The notes under the pieces: model-generated
The model's input: only the letters and a program-made list of their open reading frames with translations
Databases searched by the model: none
What the model was told of the DNA's origin: nothing
In this document: positions 13,201 to 24,336 of the stretch, piece after piece
How positions within the stretch are numbered: the first letter of the stretch is position 1
Layout of the letters: every line of letters begins with the position of its first letter
Origin: Pieris napi
Lineage: Eukaryota > Arthropoda > Insecta > Lepidoptera > Pieridae
DNA length: 64,000 nucleotides
Direction: 5' to 3'
Assembly (NCBI RefSeq): GCF_905475465.1
Contig: NC_062238.1
Location: 166,501 to 230,500, forward strand
Program-made: the position numbers and the translations under genes

Positions 13201-16200
13201 AACCAGACCCCCGGGGACACGTGCAGAGTCTACTTCACCGAGGACACGCCCGCCGTGCTGTCGAAGGCGGGCAGCAACTCCAACCTGTCGGTGCTGTCCG
13301 TGGAGTCCTCGGCCGCGGGCCTCCGCCCCGCCGACACCTCGGACAGCTCCAACCTGAGCGACGCGGGAGACCTGCTCGAGGAGTGCATCCGGAAGGGCAT
13401 CGCTCAGGTCGCTTTTTTGTTTTTTGACGTGCGATTTTCTAAACGTTTCTTTGAGTGATTTTTCTGTTTCCTTCGCTCGGAGTGTCTCCCGAGAAGTGTA
13501 ACAATTTCATCTTCTCAAACTCGTCGAGAAGACCCGAAGTTCAACGACAATTCCATTGCAGGTCGTGAAGAACAGAGGGCCTTCGTCCGACGCGTCCCCG
13601 GTGCACGCCCACCGCGGCAGGGACGACGTTTACGTGAGTTATTCTTTCTCTCCCGAGGCTGACTAACGATAACGAGATTGGCGGAGAGTTTATTGCTATT
13701 GAGTCGATTTGAGAACTGGCACTAAATGTAAAATTAGAAGCTATGTATTTCTTTACTGACAAGTCATAAGTGTACAATGTGTTATAGGTATGTTATCTAA
13801 AGCTGGCGGCTTCGACACATTTACACTTTGTGCTTGTGTAGTGTCTGTGAATAAGCGCGAGGCGTGATGTCAAACTGAAATACAATCACAAATACATCAT
13901 GAAAAGACTGTCCGTCTCTCTCGCGCTCGGTCAAGCATATGAGTATAAAAGAGACAGTTATTGTTTTGCTTTTGCTACTGTTTATGTTGATCTTTTTTCT
14001 CATTATTGTTTTGTCTGTGATTGTTTACTTATTTGGTTGGAGGTTAGAATACTTTGAAAAAAAAATGTCTTATGAAATATATTCCGTCTAAACATTACCA
14101 GGACAATCTCGTGAAATGGTGTACAAAATTTAATTATTTTAAGCATCTTAATAAAAACAGTTTACCTAATGAAAATTTAATTTTTAATTTGACATCAGAT
14201 GCGACCGGGGTTTCTAAGAGGAGTATTGAAAGAATTGTTAGTGAAGTAAAAGTGAAGAGTGTTGAGCTAGATGGAGCTTATGTTGAAAAATGAAAAATTA
14301 TTTACACAAACTACTCTTTTACGTTCTTGGTCGGGCTTAGAACTTTTGGATCCACCCTCGTATGCACCTAATATTTATATGTATTTGACACATTTTTATT
14401 TATTTACAACCTTACTAAAACCAGAGTAGACTAAATATAGCTTGGCAAAAAAGTCATATTTTTAAACATACTGTATAGTAAAATTGCATTAGTGTGAGTA
14501 CTGTGAACGCGCCAGCTTTCGATAACCGACCTATACCTATATTATGATTAAATGCCCCTTACAGAGATCGTTGCCGTCGTACCTCCGAGCCTCCACGGAG
14601 ACCGTGCTGGCCTCGCACGAGCCCACGCTCGCCGGCGACGCGAGTCCCTCGGCCCCCCCTCCGCTGCCCCCCAAGACGCCTCCTCGTGCCCCTCCGCGGC
14701 CCCCCGCCGTCCGCTCTGCGCCCCGCTTTGACGGTATATTAATTCTTTACTAAAATTTTGGGCAGAAGGATCCGCTTCATAGTTTATTACGATCACGTTT
14801 CACGTCGCTTCACAACTTATATTCTTTCCAGAAATTCCGGGCGGCAAACGGCGGAGCGCCCCCCGGGGCGTGGCCGACCCCTCCGTCGCGACCGCTCTCG
14901 CCGGGAACGACTCGCTGAGCTCCCTGAGTCTGGACTCCTTCGGCTCCACGGACAGAGAGATCTTCGAGGAGACCGTCGAGGCGGGGCTGTCCAGCGTCAA
15001 CCCCGACTTCCGCCACGCCGACGACTCTCCCGGGGGAAAGGCTCGCTCCGGGGTCGACGGGCAGCCTAGGCGTCACAAGTCCCTGGACCGAAGCGACAAA
15101 ATCACTCAGCTCGAGCTTCGGCTCCGGGACCTCGACTTCGATCGCCGGTCGAGGGCCGACGCGGCGAAGGGAGCGAGGCCGGAGGGGTCGGCCCGGGCCG
15201 CGCGGAGGCTCGGCCGGCTCCGCGACGGCGGCCCTCCCGGTCTGCCGGCCGGGATCGACCGCGGGCGGGACCGGAGCGACTCGCCGAGCTCGCACAGCAA
15301 CGACTCCTTCGGCTCCACCGACAAGGAGGTGTTCGAGAAGTGCGTGCGCATGGGCATGGCGAAGCCGGTCGAGAGACGCGGCCGCAGCGACGACCGCCTG
15401 GAGGCGCGAGAGCCGCGGCGCCGCAAGAAGGACTCGACGCGCGGAGCCCTCGACAGGATGGTCGGCGAGGAGTACTCCCGGGACCGAGCCGTCCTCGAGG
15501 AGGCGATCGCCCGGGGGGCCGGCGAGCGCCGCGGAGGACGGCCGCGCAGCCCCGACGAGGAGCCGAAGTCAAAAAACGTTCCGGCGCCGCCTGCGCTTCT
15601 CGCGGTCGCAGGCGCGCGCGCCGATCCCGCGCGAGGAACTGGCTCTGACCCGACCGACTTCGACGTCCGATCGCACTCCATCATCTTTTTTAGACCGAAC
15701 GAGCGTCCCGCGGTCGACTCGGAGGCCGCCTTCGAGGCCGTCGAGGCCGAAATAAATAGATCCAACGAGTGCCTCGCCCCCGAGTCCGCCGACGCGACAT
15801 TCGAGTCGGAGAAGGGCGAGCTCGACAGATCCAACGAGTCGTACGCGGACGTGTTGGAGGGCTCCTGGAGCGACGGGTCCCCCCGGCCGGGGCCCGGGGA
15901 CGCGGGGACGCCGACTCTCAAGAGCGGGCGCCGGTTCCGGTGGACCGACGACGTCTCCAAGCACGACACGTGGAACGAGAACACCTGTCCCGACGACGTC
16001 ACCTTCCCGACCGTGAGCGGATCGGTTCACTTGGCGTCGTCCGTCGGGAGCGAATCGGGAGACCCGGCCTCCGCCCTTCCCGACCTGCTCGAGAAGAGCG
16101 ACGCGCGTCGCATATTCTTAAGGCCCGATCTGACGGACAAACTCGGCGACGCGAAAGAAGAGGACCGACCGCTCCTGGAAGACGTGCCGGAGCCCAGCTA

Positions 16201-18820
16201 CACGTCGCTCGTGGAAGACGGCGAGCAGAAGTTCGACTCGTTGATGGCGGCCGCGATAGAAAAGGAGGCGGCCCGGCTGGCGGCGCAGCTGAAGCTGTCT
16301 CTGGAGAACGGCGCGACGTCGACTTCGGCCTCCATCGATCTCGATCGCGTGAATCCGCCCTCGAACTTGGGAAGTCTGCTCTCGCTGAGTGCGTCCGGGC
16401 AGTGGGAGGACGCGGCCGCGCAGACGCCCAAGAGGAGCCAGAAGACGAGGAAGAAGTCCCTCCCGGTCGCGTCGATGGTGAAGCGGGCGCTGAGTAACTC
16501 CCATCATTTGGGCAGTTCGGAACACCTCGACGCCCCCCACGTCACCTTTCTGGATAACGTCAAACCGCCTTCCGAGATGGAGAACGTCGACATGGAAGGG
16601 AGCATGATATCCGTGTCCAGCATCGTCTCGGAAGTTACCGATCCGAAAGATAGGCCGCAGATCGTCTTCGACTTCGGACAGCCCGGGCGAGATTTTCCTC
16701 TCGGGCCGGCCCCGTCCGGCGCGTTCCACGACCTGGACAAAGTCAATCCGCCCTCTCTGTTCGACGAGATGGCGGAGTCCACTCTGGAACCGGAGCAGAC
16801 GACCGCGCAACGCGTCTTCGAAGACTGCGAGTCCACGTTGAACGTCGTCACCGACATCCCCTCCGGGTCGGAAGACTGCACGCCTCTGCCTTCCGACGTC
16901 GGCAGCGTCGAATCGACTCCGAAGAGACTGAGGGACGCCGCGTACTTGACGCCGAAAGAAAAACGAAAAGTATCTAACGATAGATACCAAACTTACACGA
17001 TAAAAGATTCGGTTTCGCAGAACGAGTTCTCTCTGGAGACCGAGGAACCGGAGGAATATCTCACTTGGACTAAATCCGAGAGCGACAGATCCGAGGAATA
17101 CGTGACCGCCGATTCCGAGTCTCAGTCGAAGAGGCGAGTGAGCGCGAAACAACGACGTCTGGAGGACAGAGCTAGGTACCAGACTCAGACGGTCGACGTT
17201 CGCGACGTTTTCGCGCCCGAAGCTTCCGCGGCCGGCCGACCGAAGGGAGTCGATCCCGAAATAGAAAGTTTGAAGCGACGATTGGCCGCGAAGAAGACGA
17301 TCAAACAGAAGCGAATAGAAGACGCCGAGAGGTACAGAACTAGAACGCTCAGCGAAGACGTCCCGCCCTCCCCTACGTTCGTCACCAAGGACGCCAATTT
17401 TGAAAACGTCGAAACTACGACCGGCTACGACAGCTTGTCCTCGAACGAACCGAATCATCAACAAATATTAGACGACGTCTTTAGAGACGTCGACGGCGGA
17501 CACAACGAAGACTTCGAGTTAAATTCTGCTCACTCGGAGACGTACCCCAAAAGTTTTAGAAATTATCTACCGGTCGTAGAGAGTCCGGACTCGGTGGACT
17601 TGTGTGTGGTCAACAATTTGAAAAATATTGAAATGACGGCGTCGTATCGACGAGCGTCTCGAAGTGATAAAAATCTAAATCCGAGCACGAGCGACTTCGC
17701 GAGTCTCGAAGGCGACACGAATTCCGAAGGCAGGGCTCGATCTGAATCGGACACGGAGGTGAACTCGAATGCACCGAAACCCAAAATAGTCAAACCGGAA
17801 TTTCGAAGGGACCAAAGTTTGGACTCCAACGACTCGGGTGATAGAGAGCGAGAGAGTCCGAAGCCCGTCAGAGGGAGGAAGAAAGCCGCCTATGTCTCTC
17901 CGTATCGGAGAAACACGCCGGCGCCCAAGAGAGCCGCGACCTCCCAAGCGAAGTGCGTTCCGAAGACGAACACTCCAAAAGCGTCCACGCCTCCCAAATC
18001 AAACTTCATTTCCAAACCGATTAAAACTCCGCCGAAAGTCCCGAGTACTAATTCTTCCCCTAAAAAGTCAGTTCCGATTAAATCTCTCACCAAAACGGCA
18101 CAAAAATCTTCGGCCGCCCCCTCCGCCGGGACGTCCGCGCCTCTGGTTCGACAGGGAACTTTCACTAAGGAAGAGAGTTCGGTTCCACCTAAGAAACTTC
18201 CGATACCCGAAGAGAAGACCGCCCCGAGCGCAAGAAGCGCGACGTCTCCGATGAAACCCTCGGCCAACACGTCTCCTTCGAGGCTTCCTCAGTTCAATCG
18301 CCCTCGAGCGCAGACTTCTAAAGCGACACCCCAACCCAAACAGACCAAGACTTCGGCCAGACGCAACGAAACCGCTCTGAAAAATTCCCCGTCCAGCCAG
18401 AGCCTCCAGAGCAACGACAGCGGGAAGACCGTCGTCCTGGCTCGAGGCTCTCGACAGGGTAGCGCCTCGAGCGTTCATTCGATTCCTTCGCCGAAACAGA
18501 AGGACGTCGAGAGCAAAATAGCCAATCTCTGGAGGAGAGCGGAACAGACCCGCAAGTTGCCCGCGAGGAGCGACAGGAAGGTTTGGATCGAGAGCGACGA
18601 GACCGAAGCGCCGAAACTGATGAGAAGCTCCACTTTCGAGGGCCGACCCGAGCGGGCCGTCCCCGCGGCGACGAAACAGAAGACCGCGATAGGCATCAGA
18701 GTGTCGCAAATACCCAGCCCGAGGCCCAAGTCGACTCCGGCCGCGAAGCCCGTCGGAGCCCTCAAGAGACCGGCTTTCGCCAAGGGACCGAGAAAACCGA
18801 GCGGACGAGTGACGTCTTGA
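7215..18820 (+). CDS. Apc: Adenomatous polyposis coli (APC) homologue, complete, 12 coding exons
   Basis: Scaffold of the beta-catenin destruction complex, a negative regulator of Wnt/Wingless signalling that also binds the cytoskeleton. Exons: 7215-7544, 8167-9549, 9675-11628, 11712-11904, 12064-12191, 12272-12393, 12608-12690, 13083-13132, 13199-13407, 13562-13633, 14565-14733 and 14832-18820. All junctions are GT/AG, phases match, and the total is 8682 nt (2893 aa). Armadillo repeats span about residues 350-760 (VLRNLSWRAD, GTLWNLSAR, LIHSKHKMIAMGS). Two 15-aa beta-catenin repeats lie near 990 and 1035 (QPIDFSRKYSE, QPTDYSLRYAE). 20-aa repeats lie near 1074 (FSTATSMSDL), 1168 (GYFSRVSSLSSI), 1257 (MFSRSSSLGSV), 1355 (HFSRNTSLSSL) and 1430 (diverged). 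SAMP-like Axin-binding units are degenerate: LLEECIRKGIAQ (about 1475) and VFEKCVRMGMAK (about 1736). The basic C-terminal region contains LVRQGTFTKE, as in vertebrate APC. The start is the first ATG after an in-frame stop. The N-terminal 110 residues (exon 1) are not clearly conserved; an alternative start at the ATG in exon 2 (8182) is possible. Confidence 0.95.
12736..12761. repeat. (TC)n microsatellite in Apc intron 7
   Basis: About 13 uninterrupted TC units lie 45 bases downstream of the donor of Apc exon 7. It is the cleanest simple repeat in the window. Confidence 0.9.
13785..14539 (+). mobile_element. Non-autonomous Tc1/mariner-IS630-like DNA element in Apc intron 10
   Basis: Imperfect terminal inverted repeats bound the element. 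The left end reads TAGGTAT then GTTATCTAAAGCTGGCG; the right end read in reverse is TAGGTAT, a short insertion, then GTTATCGAAAGCTGGCG. Both ends are flanked by TA (13783-13784 and 14540-14541), the target duplication expected of Tc1/mariner-like elements. Inside, ATG 14072 to stop 14293 encodes 73 aa with a helix-turn-helix-like segment (DATGVSKRSIERI), resembling the N-terminal DNA-binding part of IS630/mariner transposases. No DDE/D catalytic domain follows, so this is an internally deleted copy. It lies in a 931-base intron and does not disturb the Apc exons. The family assignment is inference from TIR, TA and helix-turn-helix together. Confidence 0.7.
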
Positions 18821-19593
18821 ACGCGTCGACGCGGACGACGGTTTTTGTGCAATACATACATACGTAACATACATCGGTCGCCGCGGACGACGACGAAGAC
18901 CACGCATTTAGAATAGGCTTCATCGTCACCGTCGACACGGAATAATCTTATCTGTCGATTTCTTAAATTTATATTTGTATATCTGTTGCATTTATTCAAT
19001 TAGTGATTCGCCCCCCTAGGGGGGAGTCGTAAGTGTAATTCGGTATTTCGTAAGCGTAACAGTTTTGCGGCGTAAGGTGAACTTAATCCGGCAAAATGTT
19101 AAACTCCACGAATGTAAATAGTTCGCTTCGTCGACCGAGTCGAGGTTACCGTTACGCATATTTGTATATTTTCATAATAGTGTAAGGTCACAACGTATCG
19201 GAGTAAAAGACGCCGACATATTGAGCTATGTCTAATTTTTTACGTCTAGTCAGATCGTCGGATAAGCGAGGGTTTAAATTGGCTCACGTACATCAAAAAC
19301 AATGCATTTCCTGAATACTCATACAGTACTGGCTTTTAGGAATGCTTCGGCAAATACGCTTCCCGCAAAATAAGTTCATTTTCGGTTACGAGAATTCGCC
19401 TCGCTTCGCCGAATTCTATCGAACTAAATGTATTCACGGCAGTTCTACGTATCATTTGCACGTTTAATGCCTTAGAACTGATTTTACTGAATTTCAACTA
19501 AATACTTTAGTTCCGTTTCGACAAAGATAGTTTATGTGAATCCGTTTAGCTAAATACATTTATGATTAGTTCGTAAGGTGCGTATTTGATGAT

Positions 19594-19599
19594 AATAAA
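19594..19599 (+). terminator. Probable Apc polyadenylation signal
   Basis: AATAAA lies about 775 bases after the Apc stop and is followed within 45 bases by T-rich sequence. This implies a 3' UTR of about 0.8 kb. A perfect 14-base palindrome (CCCCCCTAGGGGGG, 19011-19024) lies within that UTR and could form a hairpin. Confidence 0.55.
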
Positions 19600-19697
19600 A
19601 ACTACATCAAGCCAAGCTGTTATTTCATTTTAATCGAGTTTCTTTCACCTCCTTCCTCCTACCAAATGAAAACCAATGTTACGTTCAAAATATCATC

Positions 19698-19703
19698 TTT
19701 ATT
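19698..19703 (-). terminator. Probable polyadenylation signal of the C2orf69-like gene
   Basis: TTTATT on the + strand is AATAAA on the minus strand, about 370 bases beyond the minus-strand stop at 20072. With the Apc signal at 19594, the two convergent genes would end within roughly 100 bases of each other and may overlap at their 3' tips. Confidence 0.45.
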
Positions 19704-20071
19704 TTTAATAAATTATATTACATTCGAGTAAATGAGATCAGTTTTAACGATATGATTTAATTCAATAAAATTAATGACTAACAATTTAAAGTTTGTTTGT
19801 AATTGCTAACGAAACTTACGGTAATCGGTATAGCTCGGCTCCAGACGTTTCGGTCCAACCTACGAAGTGTATCATTTTTTTCATACATATTAAAGATAAG
19901 TTTGAACACTCTTAACAAAATATATCTCGAGACCGTTTCTAAACTCTGAAAATAGAATTTTGCTAAAATATACAATCTTTTTGAAAACTTTACTTTTGTA
20001 ATTATATATATATATGTTTCGTGAAGCCGGGCCCACATTAGAGAAATGATATTGATAAATATCTTTTAAAA

Positions 20072-23000
20072 TTAGTTATCGTCGTCGGACACGTTGTGGG
20101 GGTCCGGCGAGCGCGAGTCCTGCACCTCTTTGAAGTTTGCGAGCACGTTGAAGTGCGTATTCAGCGAGTAACGGGTGCTGCCTTCTGCGTGCACGTACCG
20201 CTCGATCTGCGTACACATTTTAAGGCGAGAAGTCTCAATTAAGGTAGCCATAAAGCAATCCTTCGGATAATCGATTCATATTAACTAACAATTATAGCGA
20301 GCTCGATAGACAACAAAGTAAAAAAAGAATAGTTGGAAAGGGCGAGAGTGCAAAACTTACAATACAGCCGCCGATAACCATACCAAAACACCGAAATAAA
20401 CTAAATACTAAAAGAAATTACGTAAAGTTTGTCCTGTGGCGACAGTGCAACGACAATCACCACTTAAGCTTAAATAAGTCAAAGGATTGTTTGAAACTAA
20501 CCTTAGCCCCGAGCCTGTGAAGTAAGGAGCTGAAAGTCTTCTCTTCTCTTCCAATCCAAGGTCGGCCTTCGTCGTTGACTTGATACGGACTGACGTGCAC
20601 GTAGACGTTTACGTCTGAAAGGTGGACTCGATGTAGAAGACTTTCGCCGCCATTTTGTTTCATTTGCACTTAATTAATATGGCGGTATCGCTATTGACGC
20701 TCACTTGTAATGTTAAAGTATTTTTATGGCACCGTCCGGCACAACGAACGACGATTTGATATCTACGAGAAGCGCAATTCAGAGACAAACGTACCGAGTC
20801 GCGCCAGCGTCTCCAGCAGACTGCGAGCCGTGATCCAGGTGTTCTTCCCTCCGGCGTGACCTCCGTCCAGCCACCACATGGATTGGATGCGCTCTATGAA
20901 CCTGTCAAAGTAATTAGTCTACGTCTCGAAAGTGTTCGGGCGACCGACGGCTCCTTCACTTTTAGAGAATGAAGAAGAGTTCTTCATAGCTTTTATCCAT
21001 TTCTTTCGCATTTGGACGTTCCTTTAGACGACGTCGACGAAACGTGACACCGAGAGCGGACTGATCGTCGAGTACGAACTACGAGTCTGCATCGCACGTT
21101 TACTTCTATAAATCCAAAAATAATTGACGTATCGAAGTAATTTTATGGATATTCAAAATTAGTTAACATTCTTGATCGTGGATAACTCAATATAAAATGC
21201 AGAGCCTAAAATAACATATTTCCTTTTTGTTCATATTACTGATGACAGTTATAAGTATATACCCAATTGTATGCCAACGAACAGACATAACGGACCAGAC
21301 CCACTCGTCACTCGTCGGTGGCGAGGCATTAAAAATGTATAGAAATAATCTAAATTAGCGGTACCTGCACATGTGCTTGTCCCAGGGCGTGAGGGTCTTG
21401 GCGTAGTGGAACTCGTAGATGAACTGGTTCAGCACCACGCAGCCCTTGCTGAACCCCATCACCGACACCTTGCTCTCGCCCAAGAGGAGGCACTCGCGCC
21501 ATCTCATGGCTGCGGAGGCTCTGTCCGTGTGTTCGTTTTAGTCGCGTTTACGTATTCTACTTTTTACTAAAAGACCTTCGTAATGACAAAATTACTTCTG
21601 ACTTTAAAAGGGATTTTTTTCGTATGTTAGATTATTTCGATTGGATATATTTTACGAATACATATTTGGTAAAAAGCAAACGCCCGACCGATACCTTTTT
21701 TCTTATTAGTTAAAGCACCTTACGGCCCCGCTTTCTCTCTATCGCTATCCTAAACTTAAAGAGTAAAGTAAATTAGAAGACGACATCCATTGGAACAAAA
21801 CCTACTCACTGCGTGTCATCGTCGTCGCTCTCTCCTTTAACCGCATCACATTTAGTCGCGCCGTTTGAGTCGCTATCTTTCCGACTACAACTCTGAAAGA
21901 AAACCATTTAGTTAGTTGACCTAACTGGAAAAAAAATTAACTTCGGCACTTAATTATAATTACGGACATAATTTTGTCAATTCCATTCAGATGCAAGAAT
22001 TAGGATTTAATAGGGAGCGCTACTTATTTTTCTTTATTCCACTTCTACCTATAAAGCATTTAAATAACAGTTTTAAGGTTTGTGAGTTATTCGTTACCTG
22101 TTCGACATCATCCGAGAAGAGAGACACCACAGCGTCACACAACTGTCTGACCGGCATCGCTTTTACCCTGCTGCCCACCTCTTGGAGCAATCTGTCAATC
22201 GATCGACATTCTCTTATTCTAATTACAACCTTTTGTCTCGACTACATTTGCGTGGAAAAATATCTAAAAGGCTATTCTAAGTCACGATCTCGTCTTTAAC
22301 GTTGTGAAATGTGTCAAACTTCCTACAGAATTGAGAATGAGATCAAGAATGAGTCTATTGAAATATTCGTTCACTCACTTCTCGAGGTGGTGCAGCGCAC
22401 TGTGAGTCGGCGTGTGTTCGGGCACTCCGGCGTTGCTGCTGGGGACGAAGTTGTCGTAGCAGCTGAAGCTTTTGTACTCTATGCTGGTGATGTGAAAGGA
22501 AACTTTTTCTCTAGTACACCGCTATTATTCTCGATACGAATTAAGTCACGGGTTCGTATACACTTACCGAGCCGGTCTCACGACTACGATGTGTTTGGTC
22601 GGGAAGTGTTCGCTCAGCAGACGCGCCGTGTTCTCGAGACTCCATCTCACGTAATTCTTATTATCACGGTGGGCTTGCATAACTTCCTCGTAATCCTGTT
22701 CGATTAATCATAATTGGGACGGGGTTAAAACCAGTTAGTTCTCGCTGAACGAGTGGACTTTGAAGGAAGGTCACCCAGGTTACGCTAAAGTTATCATTTT
22801 TTACCTTTCAATAGGTACTAGAATAGTTAACTTCAAATATTGTTTAGAGCAAAGCATATCAAGATAATTAAGAAGTCACTTTTACTTAGGGAGCGTTCAA
22901 GTATTACGTAACGAATTTGGGGGGGGGGTCTTTTTCTAAAACGTTACGATGCGGGGCGGGGATTGAATTACGTGTTATTGTTAATATTATTTTCGACTTT

Positions 23001-23492
23001 CCAGTACTTTACACCACATAATGGTAACTTTTAGGTATAAAGAGTCACTAGGTGGTCACGAAACGTTTGACTATATTTGGGAACAGTACTGTACTTGGGT
23101 ACAGAAAAACGTTACGGCGCGTTACATGGGGGGGGGGGGTCAATAATCTCCAAAAATTGCGTGACGTAACACTCCCTTAAATGTACTGAGATTAACCATA
23201 GAAAAGATTTCATCGTTTTTTTTTCTTCGCATAGAATAAGCTCCAAAACTACTTTACCACCGTAAATGAACCCAGGCTATAGAATATCTTCAAAAATGTT
23301 ATTGAAAATACCAAAAAAATCCTTATCGCGGCTACAGAGAGCCGCAGCGTTGCCCTTTTTAAATACCTGCACATCTCCACCGAAAAACACCAACGTTTCA
23401 GGCGTCGGTGGCTTCGACCGTGGCGGGTGGAACAATATGTCATTCTCGCGGCCCTCGTGTCCACTTACGCGACGCAGCCGAAGAGGCAACAT
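20072..23492 (-). CDS. C2orf69: C2orf69-like (UPF0565) alpha/beta-hydrolase-like protein, complete, 9 exons
   Basis: Homologue of human C2orf69, a protein linked to mitochondria and energy metabolism whose reaction is not well defined. Exons in transcript order: 23367-23492, 22568-22695, 22379-22483, 22098-22191, 21810-21892, 21365-21520, 20795-20901, 20502-20614 and 20072-20206. All junctions are GT/AG, phases match, and the total is 1047 nt (348 aa; the human protein is 385). Diagnostic blocks match in order: LVFFGGDVQ, WSLENTARLLSEHFP, SFSCYDNFVPS, GFSKGCVVLNQF, MWWLDGGHAGG, VHVSPYQVND and RPWIGREEKTF. GFSKG (Ser about residue 203) is the GxSxG nucleophile-elbow motif of serine hydrolases. 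Residues about 152-179 form a poorly conserved Ser/Asp-rich insert (SDDDD). The ATG at 23492 is the first in the frame that enters the conserved block. No strong mitochondrial presequence is visible in this short N-terminus. Confidence 0.9.
22886..23179. mobile_element. Small TIR element (MITE) with poly-G tracts, in C2orf69 intron 1
   Basis: The left end reads GGGAGCGTTCAAGTATTACG TAACG; the right end read in reverse is GGGAGTGTTACGTCACGCAA. Both carry a run of at least 9 G in the same orientation (about 22920 and 23130). TTA abuts both ends (22886-22888 and 23177-23179) and is a possible 3-base target duplication. There is no coding sequence. The superfamily is uncertain. Confidence 0.55.
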
Positions 23493-24336
23493 CGCGGCAC
23501 CGCCTACTTGCCTAGCTGCATATCTGCAGCAATTTGCATGACGTAATCACTGGCTTTGGCAATGGCTTTTTCAAAAAGACACCTTCCACCATACCGAAAT
23601 TCATTCTGATCTGTTTAGGCGTTAAAACTTAAACTTAGAAATAGACACATATATAAACCTCAGTGCCCAGTATAACGAAAACAGATTTATAATTTTAACT
23701 TCCTGTTAAGATTAACCAGCATTAATCCCGTAATGGGCCCTTAAGCCAAGAATTGCAATTTCAAACCTCCAATTTGAAAACTAAGGAAATTATTTATAAA
23801 AAATAAATCAGTCTAATTGCACTCTTTTAAGTAAAGCACTCGTCCTCCGTTACTTTCTTTCAATTTCTGTTGACGCTGTGACGAAAACAGACAGGAATTA
23901 TGCGTAAAACATAAATCATTTATGTTTTATTAATAATGGGCTCATACTTTGCCCATATATAAAATATGTAGTTTTGTTTGTGATAAGAGAAAGCCAATCA
24001 AAAGAAACATCTATTTAATTAGTTCTTTAATAAAAAATATTTATAAATAGTTAACTTACATGAAATAGCATAAAATAATTTATATGAATGATGTTGATAC
24101 ATGAATGAGAGCCTCGACCTTAAAAAATTTCCTGTGTTAAGGCAAGTTCCCTCCCAAAAACACATTGACAATAATTGGTATTAAAAAATGGAAACTAAAA
24201 CTATATTTCTTTTGTTATAACTTATAACAATATTGTGCAACTCCCTTACCTTCACTGCAGTGATATTTCAGATGCCTGTTTATAAATAATTTTAGAATAT
24301 TATTGTTATTAAACCAAATTAAATATGTTAACAGGC
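23493..24336. other. Intergenic, nothing recognised
   Basis: AT-rich spacer between the start of the C2orf69-like gene and the stop of the K+ channel gene; both are on the minus strand. It must hold the promoter of the former and the 3' UTR of the latter. I see no repeat, RNA gene or conserved open frame. Confidence 0.5.

Noticed and set aside
16118..17464. Antisense open frame of 448 codons (and others at 15106-16002 and 18068-18907)
   Set aside because: These lie opposite the Apc last exon and arise from its GC-rich codon bias. They have no domain, and the sense frame matches APC.
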